From: an uncultured Eubacteriales bacterium
GTDB taxonomy: Bacteria; Bacillota; Clostridia; Oscillospirales; QAMX01
Length of the DNA: 64,000 nt
Direction of reading: 5' to 3'
Assembly: GCA_934546935.1 (NCBI GenBank)
Contig: CAKTEH010000001.1
Span: 248,001 to 312,000 of the forward strand
Shown piece after piece: positions 32,001 through 41,885 of this stretch. The notes below the pieces were generated by a model. That model was not told where the DNA came from, did not search any database, and saw nothing but the letters and a program-made list of their open reading frames with translations. Each line of letters opens with the position of its first letter. Positions within the stretch are counted from its first letter, which is position 1. A program made the position numbers and the translations under genes.

Positions 32001-32936
32001 ATGGATATTCAAAAAATAGTGGAAAAAATGGCGGATAATATTGAAACAGTTCTGGTCGGCAAGCGCAGGGTTATTTTGCTGACGCTTATTACCCTGCTGT
32101 CTGATGGTCATTTGTTGATTGAGGACGTCCCTGGCGTAGGGAAAACAAGTCTTGCCAATGCGCTGGCAAAGACGGTCGACTGCGGGTTTACACGTATCCA
32201 ATTTACGCCGGACACTTTACCTTCTGATGTGACGGGCGTGTCGGTGTACAATATGAAAACTTCCCAGTTTGAATTTTCACGTGGCGCAGTTATGAATAAC
32301 ATCATCCTTGCCGATGAAATAAACCGCACTTCACCAAAGACACAGGCCAGCCTTTTGGAAGCGATGGAAGAAGGGCAGGTTACTGTGGATGGGACAACGC
32401 ATAAGCTTACACATCCGTTTATGGTCATTGCGACTCAAAACCCTGTGGATTATCTTGGGACTTACAACTTGCCAGAAGCGCAGCTTGACCGCTTTTTAAT
32501 GCGTATTGCGATCGGATATCCGGAAAGACAGGATGAAGCGCAGATGTTGGCGCTTTATATTGACAACGAACCGCTTGCGCAGCTTGCGCCTGTTGTCAAT
32601 GCAGAAGCGGTTGAACAGATGCAGAAGCAGGTACGCGGCATCGAGGTGCATCCGGATATCCGCAACTATATTATTGAAATCGTTGCCGCAACACGAAAGA
32701 ACCCTGCGCTTGCCTTGGGCGCAAGCCCGCGCGCATCTATTGCTTTGGCCCGCGCGGCGCAGGCACATGCCGCGGTGGATGGCCGTGGTTTTGTTATACC
32801 TGATGATGTGCGCGCGATGGCTGGCCCTGTGCTGCAGCACCGTTTTGTATTGACGCCCGAAGCACGCCTTTCGCATCAGACGCCGAAGACGGTTTTAGAT
32901 GAGATTATCCGCAGAGTTAATGCGCCGAGCCTGTAG
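32001..32936 (+). CDS. MoxR-family AAA+ ATPase
   Basis: 311 residues. MoxR ATPases are chaperone-like AAA+ proteins, often encoded with DUF58 and transglutaminase proteins. Motifs are Walker A in IEDVPGVGKTSLA, Walker B in IILADEINRTSPKTQASLLEAMEE, sensor 1 in MVIATQNPVDYLGTYNLPEAQLDRF, and the C-terminal lid GASPRASIALARAA. ATG 32001 is chosen for AAGGTGA upstream and the usual N-terminus; a longer frame begins at 31947. It is first of three genes with 14- and 11-base gaps. Confidence 0.93.
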   Translation: MDIQKIVEKMADNIETVLVGKRRVILLTLITLLSDGHLLIEDVPGVGKTSLANALAKTVDCGFTRIQFTPDTLPSDVTGVSVYNMKTSQFEFSRGAVMNNIILADEINRTSPKTQASLLEAMEEGQVTVDGTTHKLTHPFMVIATQNPVDYLGTYNLPEAQLDRFLMRIAIGYPERQDEAQMLALYIDNEPLAQLAPVVNAEAVEQMQKQVRGIEVHPDIRNYIIEIVAATRKNPALALGASPRASIALARAAQAHAAVDGRGFVIPDDVRAMAGPVLQHRFVLTPEARLSHQTPKTVLDEIIRRVNAPSL

Positions 32937-32950
32937 GAAAGGGGACGTTT

Positions 32951-34147
32951 ATGACACGCAACCGCATAATATTGGTTGTTTTATGGATCGCCGCCGGAGT
33001 TTTTGCCAGCTTTTACGGCGGGAATGTTCCCTATGCCCTTTTTTATCTGGTTCTATCTGTCCCGTTGGTTTCTTTTCTGTATACGCTCTATGTTTTTATC
33101 CGGTTTAAGCTCTTTCAGGAAATTTCCGAACGCACCTTAGTAAAGGGAGAAGCGGCGGATTACAGCTTTCGGCTGGCAAATGAGGATTTTATCAGTTATC
33201 AGCGTATACAGGTGCGTTTTTTTACCGGAATGTCAACGATCCCGAATGTCTGCGAGGATGAAAGCTATTGCCTGCTACCCGGCGAGATAAAAAAAGTGGA
33301 TGCAAGGCTTTCCTGTAATTACCGAGGAAGCTATGCGGTTGGCGTCCAGTCAATCCTGATTGGCGATTTGTTCAATCTCTTTTACTTCCGATATCCGATC
33401 TTGACCAAGCTCAGGGTAGTTGTCCTGCCCCGGATCGTCCGGCTGGAGCATTTTGGGATTATTCCCCTTGACGCGGATTCCAAGCGTTCGATATTCAGCG
33501 TCAATCCCAGGACGGATGAGCTGGATATTGAGGTGCGCAAGTATGACCGGGGCGATAGCCTACGCCAGGTGCATTGGAAGAATACTGCGCGGCGCGGAGA
33601 GTTGATGAGCCGGAAATTTGGGGAAGAGCTCCGTCTTGGCGTTGTGCTTTGCATGGATTTAACGCCGACCGGAGAAAAAGGGATGCTCGCCCGTGCGGAA
33701 TTAGAGGACCGGGTCATTGAAAGCACAATTTCCATAGCAGAATATTGCCTTCGGAGTAATACGCCCTGTACGGTGCATTATTGCGACGGTGTACAGCTGA
33801 AGCAGATGCGGTTAAACAGCCGGGCAGATTTTGACCTGTTTTATAATGCTTGCGGACAACTGTCTTTTGAAGCGGAATCCGGCGCGGGTGCGTTGGTGGA
33901 GGCGGGCATGCTTTCAGAGGGGGCGGCGCGCTATATTGTCCTGACGCATACGCTCAGCGATTCTCTTTTTTCCCGGCTTTCCCATGCAGCTGCGCGTGGC
34001 TGCACTGCTGCGATAATTTTGTTCGCGGATGCGCTTGACGCGCATGAACAGATATTGCGCGATTATTTAGCACAATCTTCCATACGCTTCCTGCAGATCC
34101 GCAGTAATGAGGATTTTGTACAGGTTTTTTCCAATACGCAGGAATAG
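32951..34147 (+). CDS. DUF58 domain membrane protein
   Basis: 398 residues. Two N-terminal hydrophobic segments (RIILVVLWIAAGVFASFYGG; ALFYLVLSVPLVSFLYTLYVF) are followed by a beta-rich part and the DUF58 core DELDIEVRKYDRGDSLRQVHW, then KNTARRGELMSRKF and a von Willebrand A-like end. It is the usual partner of the MoxR ATPase before it. The exact role of the MoxR-DUF58-transglutaminase set is unknown; some are linked to cell-envelope stress and metal insertion. Confidence 0.88.
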   Translation: MTRNRIILVVLWIAAGVFASFYGGNVPYALFYLVLSVPLVSFLYTLYVFIRFKLFQEISERTLVKGEAADYSFRLANEDFISYQRIQVRFFTGMSTIPNVCEDESYCLLPGEIKKVDARLSCNYRGSYAVGVQSILIGDLFNLFYFRYPILTKLRVVVLPRIVRLEHFGIIPLDADSKRSIFSVNPRTDELDIEVRKYDRGDSLRQVHWKNTARRGELMSRKFGEELRLGVVLCMDLTPTGEKGMLARAELEDRVIESTISIAEYCLRSNTPCTVHYCDGVQLKQMRLNSRADFDLFYNACGQLSFEAESGAGALVEAGMLSEGAARYIVLTHTLSDSLFSRLSHAAARGCTAAIILFADALDAHEQILRDYLAQSSIRFLQIRSNEDFVQVFSNTQE

Positions 34148-34158
34148 GAGGGCTGAGG

Positions 34159-36612
34159 ATGGGAAAAAAGTTGAGATGGTATTCCATTGCCGTGCCCTGC
34201 GTATCGGGGGTACTGCTGGTTTTTGGGTTTTCCTATGCGCTCTGCCAGCTTCTCGCTCTGCAAGTGCCGGCATATTTTCTTTTTGCAGCGGCGGTTGGTA
34301 TGGAAGCTTTGGCGCTGGCGGTTGATATTTGCAAGAAAAAGCCGGTGTTTTGGATTTGCCTGGTTCTGCTGCTGATGGCGGCATTGCTTGTCCCCTTGTT
34401 TTTCGGCATCCGGATTTCGGAAAGCCTTGCCCGCGCGTTTTCCTGGATGCGCGGTTGTTTTACCTGGCTGGAGGTTTATCAGGCCGGTCTTGGCACACAG
34501 CTGCCTGTTGAACCGGAATTTTGGCGATGCCTGTTTTTGAGCGCTTTGGGTACGGCCGCTGCTGTTGTGGTTTTCTATCCGCTGACAAAATATTATTCCA
34601 CCCGTCTTATGCTGGCTGCCCTTATGCTGGCCGCTTTGATCACGCTGACGGTAATGGGATTTGATATAAGCCGTGTGTCTTTGGTATGTGTGTTTACCTA
34701 TTTGTCTTCGGTTGTAATAGAGCTGTGCAACTGGCAGTTGGATCGCCGGCGGAGCGAAAAAAAGCCCTATTCTGCCCTGTTTTTATATCCGCTTTGCCTA
34801 TTGCTGGCAGTTTGCGCCGTTCTCCTGCCGTCGAAGGCTGAGCCGATTCAATGGACGGCTATACGCCGGATGCTGGAAGGGATAAGCGTGAGCATGGATG
34901 CGGTTACTGACCGCTTCCGCATCCTGTTCGGGCAGGTCCCGGCGGATTTTACCATTGGGTTTGACGACATTGCCCTTTCCGGTGATAAAACCACGCTGGA
35001 TGCGCGTACGGATGCAACTATTCTCCGTATTAAGCCGAATGTCACGGTTCGTTCTTCTGTCTATTTGCGCGGAAGCGTTAAAAGCGATTATACCGGCACG
35101 GGATGGACCGACCGGTCTGGGGATTATCTGGAGCGCGATGCGGAAATAGAGGCATATGAGGTTATGTATTCCCTGCGCCGGGAAGGGTTGACTAGCGATG
35201 TTGACGAGGATATCTATCATCGCCTGACACTGGAAATTGAATACGGCGACTTGATTACCAAAAGTATGCTTTATTCCCCGCTGTTTATGTCAGCTGAATA
35301 TGAGGCAAAAAGCGGATTTGACCTTTCGGGCGCTAATATTCGCTTCCGGCGCTTCCAGCGCGATGGCTGGAGCTATGAATTGACGTTTTTTGAGACCAAC
35401 TGGGGAAGCGCAAACCTCCAGGCACACCTGCGTGGGCTTGATGGGTTTGAATATGACGAAGACGGGACAGATTTTAATGGCCTGGAAAACAATGCCTATA
35501 GTGCGTATCATGAGCTTGGCGGATCCTATGTTGGCGTTGACAAGGAGATTTATAATGAAAATATAGCGGCGTATCTTGCCCGGCGGGCGGATGTAATTGA
35601 CGCGCTGTACCTGCAGCTTCCGGACACCCTGCCTGGCCGGGTGGAAACGCTTGCCAGCCAGATCTGTAGAGCATGTGAAACGGAGTATGACGCGATTATC
35701 GCAGTGGAGTCCTATTTCCGTGAAAATGGTTTCCGTTACACCCTTTCACCAGATCCAATACCGGAGGGCCGTGATTTTGTTGACTGGCTGCTTTTTGATG
35801 AGCAGCAGGGATATTGCAGTTATTATGCCTCGGCGGCGACGGTTTTGCTGCGCTGCGCCGGGATACCGGCACGTTATGTCGAGGGTGTGCGGTTAGATGG
35901 CGGGGTTGGCAGCCGCGAAGTTTACGAAGCCAACGGAAGCCAGGCGCATGCATGGTGCGAGGCGTATATTGAGGGATACGGATGGGTTGTTGTAGATGCG
36001 ACGCCGGGATTTGAAACCGGGCGCGATCAGGAATGGCCGAGAAAACAGCTCAATTTTAATAATTCTCCGGCTGAAGAAACCCCTCCTGTGCAAACCCAGA
36101 TTCCGGATGAACCTGTTGATGAGCCGCAGCAGGAGGACATACCGGATCCTGCTGCGCTTGCGCGCCTGGAAGCACAGCGCCGCCAGATGCGCCGCCGTTT
36201 GTGGATTGTGCTGACCGTATCGGTAACAGCCCTGCTGTTTGCCGGCGCTGCTATAGGATTTGTCTCTTATAAAAATACCAAACGCAGGCGCTATCGCCGC
36301 GCTTCGGACAGTGAGAAAGTTATTTTGTTAATGCATGATATACTCCTGTATGCCGGGGTGGCCGGGCTGCGGCGGGAAGAGAATGAAACGGTGCTTGAGC
36401 TGGTTGCGCGTGCGGGGGAACGATGTGATTTATATGAAATGACACTGCGGCAGGCTGCGATGCTGTATCTGAAAGTCCGTTATTCCGCTGCGGAAGCAAC
36501 GCATATGGAAGTGCTCGGCCTTTTCCGTTACCGCCGCGCATTGCGCAGGAGTGTCCTGCGCAGCGGAAACCTTTCCGCACGCCTGCGCTTCCAGCTTCAG
36601 GAAATGATTTAG
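34159..36612 (+). CDS. Transglutaminase-like membrane protein (DUF3488/TgpA type)
   Basis: 817 residues. The N-terminal third has about six membrane helices. The outer domain holds the papain-like triad: Cys in QQGYCSYYASAATVLLRCAG, His in GSQAHAWCEAYIEGYG and Asp in VVVDATPG. A Pro/Glu-rich linker, one more helix (LWIVLTVSVTALLFAGAAIG) and a helical DUF4129-like tail follow. It is third of the MoxR-DUF58-transglutaminase set and may act as a peptidase or transglutaminase on the outer membrane face. The substrate is unknown. Confidence 0.9.
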   Translation: MGKKLRWYSIAVPCVSGVLLVFGFSYALCQLLALQVPAYFLFAAAVGMEALALAVDICKKKPVFWICLVLLLMAALLVPLFFGIRISESLARAFSWMRGCFTWLEVYQAGLGTQLPVEPEFWRCLFLSALGTAAAVVVFYPLTKYYSTRLMLAALMLAALITLTVMGFDISRVSLVCVFTYLSSVVIELCNWQLDRRRSEKKPYSALFLYPLCLLLAVCAVLLPSKAEPIQWTAIRRMLEGISVSMDAVTDRFRILFGQVPADFTIGFDDIALSGDKTTLDARTDATILRIKPNVTVRSSVYLRGSVKSDYTGTGWTDRSGDYLERDAEIEAYEVMYSLRREGLTSDVDEDIYHRLTLEIEYGDLITKSMLYSPLFMSAEYEAKSGFDLSGANIRFRRFQRDGWSYELTFFETNWGSANLQAHLRGLDGFEYDEDGTDFNGLENNAYSAYHELGGSYVGVDKEIYNENIAAYLARRADVIDALYLQLPDTLPGRVETLASQICRACETEYDAIIAVESYFRENGFRYTLSPDPIPEGRDFVDWLLFDEQQGYCSYYASAATVLLRCAGIPARYVEGVRLDGGVGSREVYEANGSQAHAWCEAYIEGYGWVVVDATPGFETGRDQEWPRKQLNFNNSPAEETPPVQTQIPDEPVDEPQQEDIPDPAALARLEAQRRQMRRRLWIVLTVSVTALLFAGAAIGFVSYKNTKRRRYRRASDSEKVILLMHDILLYAGVAGLRREENETVLELVARAGERCDLYEMTLRQAAMLYLKVRYSAAEATHMEVLGLFRYRRALRRSVLRSGNLSARLRFQLQEMI

Positions 36613-36663
36613 AAGCCTGAATATTGCGGCGCAGTTGCATACGGATCCGCAAGAGGAAAATAT

Positions 36664-38667
36664 GTGAACAAGTATGAAGCTCTGAAAGAATATTTTGGAT
36701 ATGATGGTTTTAAACCCGGGCAGGAAGCGGTAATTGACAGGCTCCTGTCCGGCGGCGATGCGCTGTGCGTTATGCCCACAGGCGCGGGGAAATCATTGTG
36801 CTATCAGATCCCGGCCCTGCTTTTGCCGGGCGTGACGCTGGTGATTTCCCCGCTGATCTCGTTGATGCGGGATCAGGTGGATGCGCTGCTGGGCAGCGGT
36901 GTGCCTGCGGCATATATCAACAGTACGCTGGACGCTGCCCAGTACCGGGCGGTATTGGAGCGCCTGGCGCAGGGCCGGTATAAGCTGATTTATGTTGCGC
37001 CGGAACGTCTGGATACGCCTGGTTTTCTATCTGCGCTTGCGTGTGTCCCAATTTCCCTTGTTGCAGTGGATGAGGCGCATTGTGTTTCCCAGTGGGGACA
37101 GGATTTCCGGCCAAGCTATTTGAAAATACCGGATTTTGTTGCAGCGCTGCCGGAACGCCCGGCTGTCGGTGCATTTACGGCGACCGCAACACGCCAGGTC
37201 AGCGAGGATATTGAACGGCTTCTTGCACTTTGCAGCCCACTGCGGATGGCAACGGGCTATAACCGGCCAAACCTGTATTTCGGTGTGCTGCGCCCGGACA
37301 ACAAAGATGAAGCGCTTTTGAAACTGCTCATGGAACGCCGTGCACGCAGCGGTATTGTTTACTGTACGACCCGCAAAAATGTAGAAACCCTGTGTGACCT
37401 GCTCAACCGCCACGGTATTGCGGCAACACGCTACCACGCCGGGCTGGACGATGGGGAACGCCAGCGAAATCAGGAAGATTTTCTCTACGACCGCAAAACG
37501 GTTATGGTGGCAACCAATGCCTTTGGTATGGGTATTGATAAATCCAATGTTGGTTTTGTTATCCATTATCAGATCCCGAAGGATTTGGAAAGCTATTACC
37601 AGGAGGCTGGCCGTGCCGGTCGGGATGGGACTGCGGCGGACTGTATTCTGCTTTACAGCCCGCGTGATGTACACACTTGCCGTTATCTGATTGAGCATGG
37701 AAACTTAAATCCGGAGCTGGATGAGCAGGCACAGGCGCAGCTGCGGGAGCGGGAGCTTGCCCGGCTGAAAGCAATGACGTATTATGCTACGGCTTCTGAG
37801 TGTCTGCGTACGTACATCCTGCATTATTTTGGGGAGAAAACGGCTGCATACTGTGGAAATTGTTCCAATTGTGAAGCAGGGTTTGAACGTGTGGATATCA
37901 CGCTGGAAGCGCAGAAGATTATTTCCTGTGTAGTTAAGTCCGGACAGCGGTATGGCATTTCTATGCTGTGTGATATCCTGCGTGGGAGCGGGAATGCGCG
38001 GATCGCCGAAGCGGGCCTTGACCGGATTTCGCCATATGGGATTATGGAACAGACCCCGCAGCCCCAGCTTCGGCGAATTTTTGACGTTTTGCTGGCGGAT
38101 GGGGTCCTGCGGCAGAGCGATACGGACCACCCGGTCATCTTGTTGACCCCAAAAGCCGCCGCGGTGGTTAAGCAGGGGGAAAGGGTGGAAATGAAGCTTC
38201 CGGCCACTTGTATCCGTCATGCAGAAACCGGGAGCCTGAAGGCTGCGGACGAGGGTTTGTACGGGGAGCTGAAACGGCTGCGGCTGCGGCTTTCGACGCG
38301 GGCAAGCCTTCCGGCTTATGCTGTATTCAGCGATGCTACGCTTTTGGATATGTGCCGGAAGCTTCCGCGTACACGCGAGCAGCTGCTTGCGGTATCCGGG
38401 GTTGGACGTGCCAAGCTCGCGCGCTTTGGAGCGCCATTTTTGAAGTGTATCAGGGAATACTGCGAACGGGAAATTATGCCGCGTGCGCAGAAAAAAGAGC
38501 CGGTTCCGGCAGGCGGGAAGAATCGTCCCTGGGATGCGCGGGAGGATGCGCAGTTGAGGCAGGAAGCACTGCAAAAGCTGCCGGTATCCCATATCGCGCG
38601 TACGCATGGGCGAACCGGCATGGCCGTTATCGCTCGGATGCAGGCGCTTGGCCTTATCGAAGAATAA
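36664..38667 (+). CDS. recQ: ATP-dependent DNA helicase RecQ
   Basis: 667 residues from GTG 36664 with AGAGGAAA upstream. It is a 3'-5' helicase that unwinds forks and recombination intermediates. Motifs are I MPTGAGKSLCYQIPALL, II VAVDEAHCVSQWGQDFRP, III FTATAT, and VI IHYQIPKDLESYYQEAGRAGRDG. The zinc site is YCGNCSNCE and a preceding Cys. An RQC winged-helix part follows, then an HRDC domain (YAVFSDATLLDMCRKLPRTREQLLAVSGVG), and a short extra C-terminal helix-turn-helix-like tail. It lies 51 bases after the transglutaminase gene. Confidence 0.96.
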   Translation: MNKYEALKEYFGYDGFKPGQEAVIDRLLSGGDALCVMPTGAGKSLCYQIPALLLPGVTLVISPLISLMRDQVDALLGSGVPAAYINSTLDAAQYRAVLERLAQGRYKLIYVAPERLDTPGFLSALACVPISLVAVDEAHCVSQWGQDFRPSYLKIPDFVAALPERPAVGAFTATATRQVSEDIERLLALCSPLRMATGYNRPNLYFGVLRPDNKDEALLKLLMERRARSGIVYCTTRKNVETLCDLLNRHGIAATRYHAGLDDGERQRNQEDFLYDRKTVMVATNAFGMGIDKSNVGFVIHYQIPKDLESYYQEAGRAGRDGTAADCILLYSPRDVHTCRYLIEHGNLNPELDEQAQAQLRERELARLKAMTYYATASECLRTYILHYFGEKTAAYCGNCSNCEAGFERVDITLEAQKIISCVVKSGQRYGISMLCDILRGSGNARIAEAGLDRISPYGIMEQTPQPQLRRIFDVLLADGVLRQSDTDHPVILLTPKAAAVVKQGERVEMKLPATCIRHAETGSLKAADEGLYGELKRLRLRLSTRASLPAYAVFSDATLLDMCRKLPRTREQLLAVSGVGRAKLARFGAPFLKCIREYCEREIMPRAQKKEPVPAGGKNRPWDAREDAQLRQEALQKLPVSHIARTHGRTGMAVIARMQALGLIEE

Positions 38668-38820
38668 CGAGATTTGGCGCTGTCCTCTGATTTGAAACTG
38701 CGGGTAAAAGGCCGGCTTTCAGGACCGTGGGTTCGGGGCAGGCAACGCCCGCGGCATATTTTCCAGACGGTATTGTAAAAAACAAATTAATTTGCCTGAA
38801 AATTGATTGCAGCCGGCAGT

Positions 38821-38870
38821 ATGGCTTCTGCCCGGCGGGAAAAACCGCCGGGCAGAAGCCATATTCTTTG
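38821..38870. terminator. 18-bp perfect hairpin after recQ
   Basis: ATGGCTTCTGCCCGGCGG (38821-38838) pairs with CCGCCGGGCAGAAGCCAT (38845-38862) over a 6-nt loop. The tail ATTCTTTG is only weakly T-rich. It lies between convergent recQ and the anti-sigma gene. The rest of 38668-38979 shows no gene. Confidence 0.6.
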
Positions 38871-38979
38871 CACTGTATGGAATACCGCGTTTTTATCTAT
38901 GATTTTCCTGTAATTCCGACGGCTATCTCCACCAGATTCCGTGGCAACATGCAGATTTATGCTGAGAAAAGCACTTCGT

Positions 38980-39879
38980 TTATTCCTGTCGGAAAATTTC
39001 GACGTCCGGCCGCCCGGAAATTGTGGATGCGACGATTTTCAAAAACTCGGAAAGGCTGAGCTGGTAACTGGTGATTTCATATTCTACACCGCCGAGCATA
39101 AACTGCGCAAGGTAAAAATCGTAATATCCTGACGGCAAATGGGTTTGCGGGTCATAGGGCCCATAGGGCATTGCACGGTAACCGATGACAACTTCATTTT
39201 CTCCGAACCATGTTATGCCCAGTTCCTCGTCCGGAAGCAGGTACAGACAGCAGTGTATAAGCCCGATTTTGGAAGCACGCAGGGTAAAGCCTTTGTATGC
39301 GGCGGCTTCCTGCGTCGGCATGGGGCTTCCATCCTCGTAATAAGCATGGTAGTAAGATCGGGTAACGCAGTCTTCGATCAGGTTGCCTGTTTTGTCCTGG
39401 ATTACGCACGCCGAATCATTTCCGGCAGCGGGAAAAAGCCCTTCCGGAATATATGACGGAGAAAGCGTTGTGCCGAAATAGGATTCTATTGCGGCTTCAT
39501 CCCAGACGACGGTATTGCAAAGCGCAGGATCATAACACCTGGCGGCGTCTGCTGTAAGCGCTGAGATTTCGTTAATGTATACGGCGTCTAAATCTATGCG
39601 GAATGATTCCCCGCCGGTATTGCTCCCCTTATCCGGGCCGTCGGCTGTTTCTGCTTTGTCCGGCTGTATTGCGGTTTCGGAGCTGTCAGGCGGGAGAGTC
39701 TCACTTGGCTCAGCCTGCCGAAGCAGCATAATCCCCGCAGCCAGTATGACAAACAGGCAGGCTGCGGCAAAACAGGATGTCCATCGGTATTTTCGGGCGG
39801 GTTTTGAGAATTGCAGCGCCTCTGTTAAAAAGCGCTGGTCAACTGCGCCGAGCGCCTGGGAAAATGTTTGTATATTCAT
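38980..39879 (-). CDS. Putative membrane-bound anti-sigma factor
   Basis: 299 residues from ATG 39879, which overlaps the sigma gene stop as ATGA. A cytoplasmic N-terminus of about 34 residues (TFSQALGAVDQRFLTEALQF) precedes one membrane helix (CFAAACLFVILAAGIMLL). After it come an acidic/Ser linker and an extracellular domain (VYINEISALTADAARCYDP, SPSYIPEGLFPAAGN) with a pattern like other Clostridial regulators beside ECF sigma factors. No zinc HxxxCxxC motif is present, so it is not a ZAS-type anti-sigma. The role is inferred from gene pairing and topology. Confidence 0.7.
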   Translation of the reverse strand: MNIQTFSQALGAVDQRFLTEALQFSKPARKYRWTSCFAAACLFVILAAGIMLLRQAEPSETLPPDSSETAIQPDKAETADGPDKGSNTGGESFRIDLDAVYINEISALTADAARCYDPALCNTVVWDEAAIESYFGTTLSPSYIPEGLFPAAGNDSACVIQDKTGNLIEDCVTRSYYHAYYEDGSPMPTQEAAAYKGFTLRASKIGLIHCCLYLLPDEELGITWFGENEVVIGYRAMPYGPYDPQTHLPSGYYDFYLAQFMLGGVEYEITSYQLSLSEFLKIVASTISGRPDVEIFRQE

Positions 39880-40433
39880 AGTATAACCTCTTTTTCCTGT
39901 AAATAAGCGCGAAGCTTTTGCCGGATGCGTGTCAGCCGGACGGATATGGCTTTCTCTGTCAATCCGGTTTTTTGTGCAATTTCGGCATAGGGTGCACAAA
40001 AATAGTAGCGCTGCATGAAAATAACGCGATTTTGGACGGAAAGCGTTTTCAGAAAGCATTCAACAAGCTGCACCAATTCCCGTGCTCCTGCTTCCCCTTC
40101 TACAGTCTCTATTGTACGGATTGAGGGCTCTAATTCTTCCATTGCAACTGTATAAGCGCTGGCGCGTTTGTCCGCCTCACGGCTGTGATAACGGTTAATG
40201 GATATGTTGCGTACAATCCGGAGTACATAGGCTGCAAGCGGGTTTGGATGTGCGGGAGGAATCGTATTCCACACGCCGAAATATGCGTCGTTGACGCATT
40301 CCTCCGCATCCTGCGCGCATCCCAGAATGCGCATGGCCAGACGGCGGCAGGCTGTGCCGTACTTTTGCTCCAGCAGATGGAGGGCCTGTTGTGAACGTGC
40401 CGAAAACAGCGCAAGAATTTGTTCGTCCTCCAT
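39876..40433 (-). CDS. ECF-type RNA polymerase sigma factor
   Basis: 185 residues. The sigma-2 region shows EQKYGTACRRLAMRILGC and DAEECVNDAYFGVWNTIPP, and the sigma-4 helix-turn-helix shows RVIFMQRYYFCAPYAEIAQK, then LTEKAISVRLTRIRQKLR. It would direct RNA polymerase to a small stress regulon and is probably held by the co-encoded membrane protein until a signal arrives. The ribosome site AGGGAGGG is five bases before the ATG. Confidence 0.92.
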   Translation of the reverse strand: MEDEQILALFSARSQQALHLLEQKYGTACRRLAMRILGCAQDAEECVNDAYFGVWNTIPPAHPNPLAAYVLRIVRNISINRYHSREADKRASAYTVAMEELEPSIRTIETVEGEAGARELVQLVECFLKTLSVQNRVIFMQRYYFCAPYAEIAQKTGLTEKAISVRLTRIRQKLRAYLQEKEVIL

Positions 40434-40454
40434 ATAATCCCTCCCTTCACTTAT

Positions 40455-40483
40455 ATACTACACTTTTCTGAAAAAATACTACA
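40455..40483 (-). repeat. Direct repeat ATACTACA, 21-bp phased, upstream of the sigma gene
   Basis: ATACTACA occurs at 40455-40462 and again at 40476-40483, two helix turns apart, 21 and 42 bases before the sigma-factor start on the minus strand (as TGTAGTAT). It may be a regulator site or part of a sigma-autoregulated promoter. Nothing else is clear in 40484-40741 apart from the AraC gene's ribosome site. Confidence 0.4.
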
Positions 40484-40741
40484 GCTCCAATGAAAAATTT
40501 TGATAAGCCTTGAAAATAAATCTGCAGACGATTGATTTTCCCTGCATTTTATGCCAGTGCGCCTTTATTCCGATATTTGGACATATGTAAAGCGGACAAA
40601 AAAGCCTGGGTTTTCTTACGGTGGGAAAATAGGATCTGATTTCCCGCCCATTGCCGAAGCTGTGTATTGTGCAAGTTAAATCAAGCGGCCGTATTTGTGA
40701 TTCGTTATAATAAAACCAGACAAAAGGAAGGGGCGGGAGTA

Positions 40742-41713
40742 TTGTACCAGTGGTGTAAAGTGATCCAGCAAATCATCGACGAGATTGACCGGTGTATTTG
40801 CAGCGGGGGTGACGAAGTGCTGACGCTGCATCATCTTTCCGGACGGTTTGGCTATTCGGAATTTTATGTTTCCAGAAAATTCCGTGAGATTTCCGGAATG
40901 CAGCTTCGGGATTATGTACGCTACAGGAAGCTGGCTTTTGCTCTCAAGGAACTGCGCGATACAAAAAACGGAATTCTGGACATTGCGCTGCAGTATGGCT
41001 TTTCCTCGCACGAAGCGTTTACCCGCGCGTTTAAGGAGGCTTATGGCTTTACGCCGAGCGAATACCGCCTTAACCCTGTCCCGGTTGTGCTGCGTACCGT
41101 CATCAAACCTTTTGACTGTTACCTGTTAGGAATTGGAGGAACTGGTATGGCAAAATCATGCGGCGATGTAAAAACATATTTTGTGACGATCCCCGCGCAT
41201 AAATTTCTGCATATCCGAAATTATAAAAGCATAGGGTATTGGGATTTCTGGCAAAAGCAGAGCCTGATTCCAGGGCAGGATTGTGAAACTATCTGCGGGC
41301 TGCTGGACAGTGTGAAAGGAAAGCTGGATGATCTGGGCGGCAGGGAGGCCAACAGCGGAAGCGGCCAGCTTATGGCATATATTAATGAGCCTTCCGGCAG
41401 GATCTGCAGTTGGGGTATCCCGCTTGCAGAGGCCTATGGCGTGAGGCTGCCTGCGGATTATTGTGGCGAAATCCCGCCGCAAATGCAGCTGATGGACGTT
41501 GCCGAAGGGGCATATATCGTCTTTGAGCATGGGCCTTTTGACTTTGAAACAGAAAACAGTCTTGTGGAAACTAAGATTGAGCAGGCTATGAAATCGTTCG
41601 ACTATTCCAAATCCGGCTATTGTCTGGACTTAACGCCGGAAAGAGTGTTTTATTTTTATCACGACTGCGAACGTTTTTGGAAATACGTGAGGCCGGTGAG
41701 AAAAGCGGAATAA
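40742..41713 (+). CDS. AraC-family regulator with GyrI-like effector domain
   Basis: 323 residues from TTG 40742, preceded by AGGAAGGGG; no ATG is well placed. The N-terminal AraC DNA-binding domain has two helix-turn-helix motifs (LHHLSGRFGYSEFYVSRKFR; NGILDIALQYGFSSHEAFTR with AFKEAYGFTPSEYR). The C-terminal half resembles Rob/GyrI effector-binding domains (DVKTYFVTIPAHKFLHIRNY, DVAEGAYIVFEHGPFDFE). Such regulators (SoxS/Rob class with a ligand domain) sense small hydrophobic molecules. The target is unknown. A terminator-like hairpin follows at 41842. Confidence 0.88.
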   Translation: MYQWCKVIQQIIDEIDRCICSGGDEVLTLHHLSGRFGYSEFYVSRKFREISGMQLRDYVRYRKLAFALKELRDTKNGILDIALQYGFSSHEAFTRAFKEAYGFTPSEYRLNPVPVVLRTVIKPFDCYLLGIGGTGMAKSCGDVKTYFVTIPAHKFLHIRNYKSIGYWDFWQKQSLIPGQDCETICGLLDSVKGKLDDLGGREANSGSGQLMAYINEPSGRICSWGIPLAEAYGVRLPADYCGEIPPQMQLMDVAEGAYIVFEHGPFDFETENSLVETKIEQAMKSFDYSKSGYCLDLTPERVFYFYHDCERFWKYVRPVRKAE

Positions 41714-41841
41714 ACTGCGTAGCGGCTGTGTCCTTTGTATTTTCCGGCTTTGGACGCATCGTTCCAGGCTTATGGAAGGCTGCAGGTCTGTTGCAGCGGT
41801 ATCAACGTTTTGACAGGAGAAACGGGATCACACAGGTTTCG

Positions 41842-41885
41842 AAACAGCGGGCAATTTCCATTGGAAATTGCCCGCTGTTTGTTTA
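41842..41885 (+). terminator. Terminator after the AraC-type gene
   Basis: AAACAGCGGGCAATTTCC (41842-41859) and its perfect complement (41863-41880) with a 3-nt loop are followed by GTTTAG. It is 129 bases after the AraC stop. Confidence 0.7.

Noticed and set aside
30965..36612. Idea that the transglutaminase cross-links the neighbouring collagen-like protein
   Set aside because: The genes are divergent, and the transglutaminase belongs to the general MoxR-DUF58 set found without collagens. Adjacency alone is too weak.
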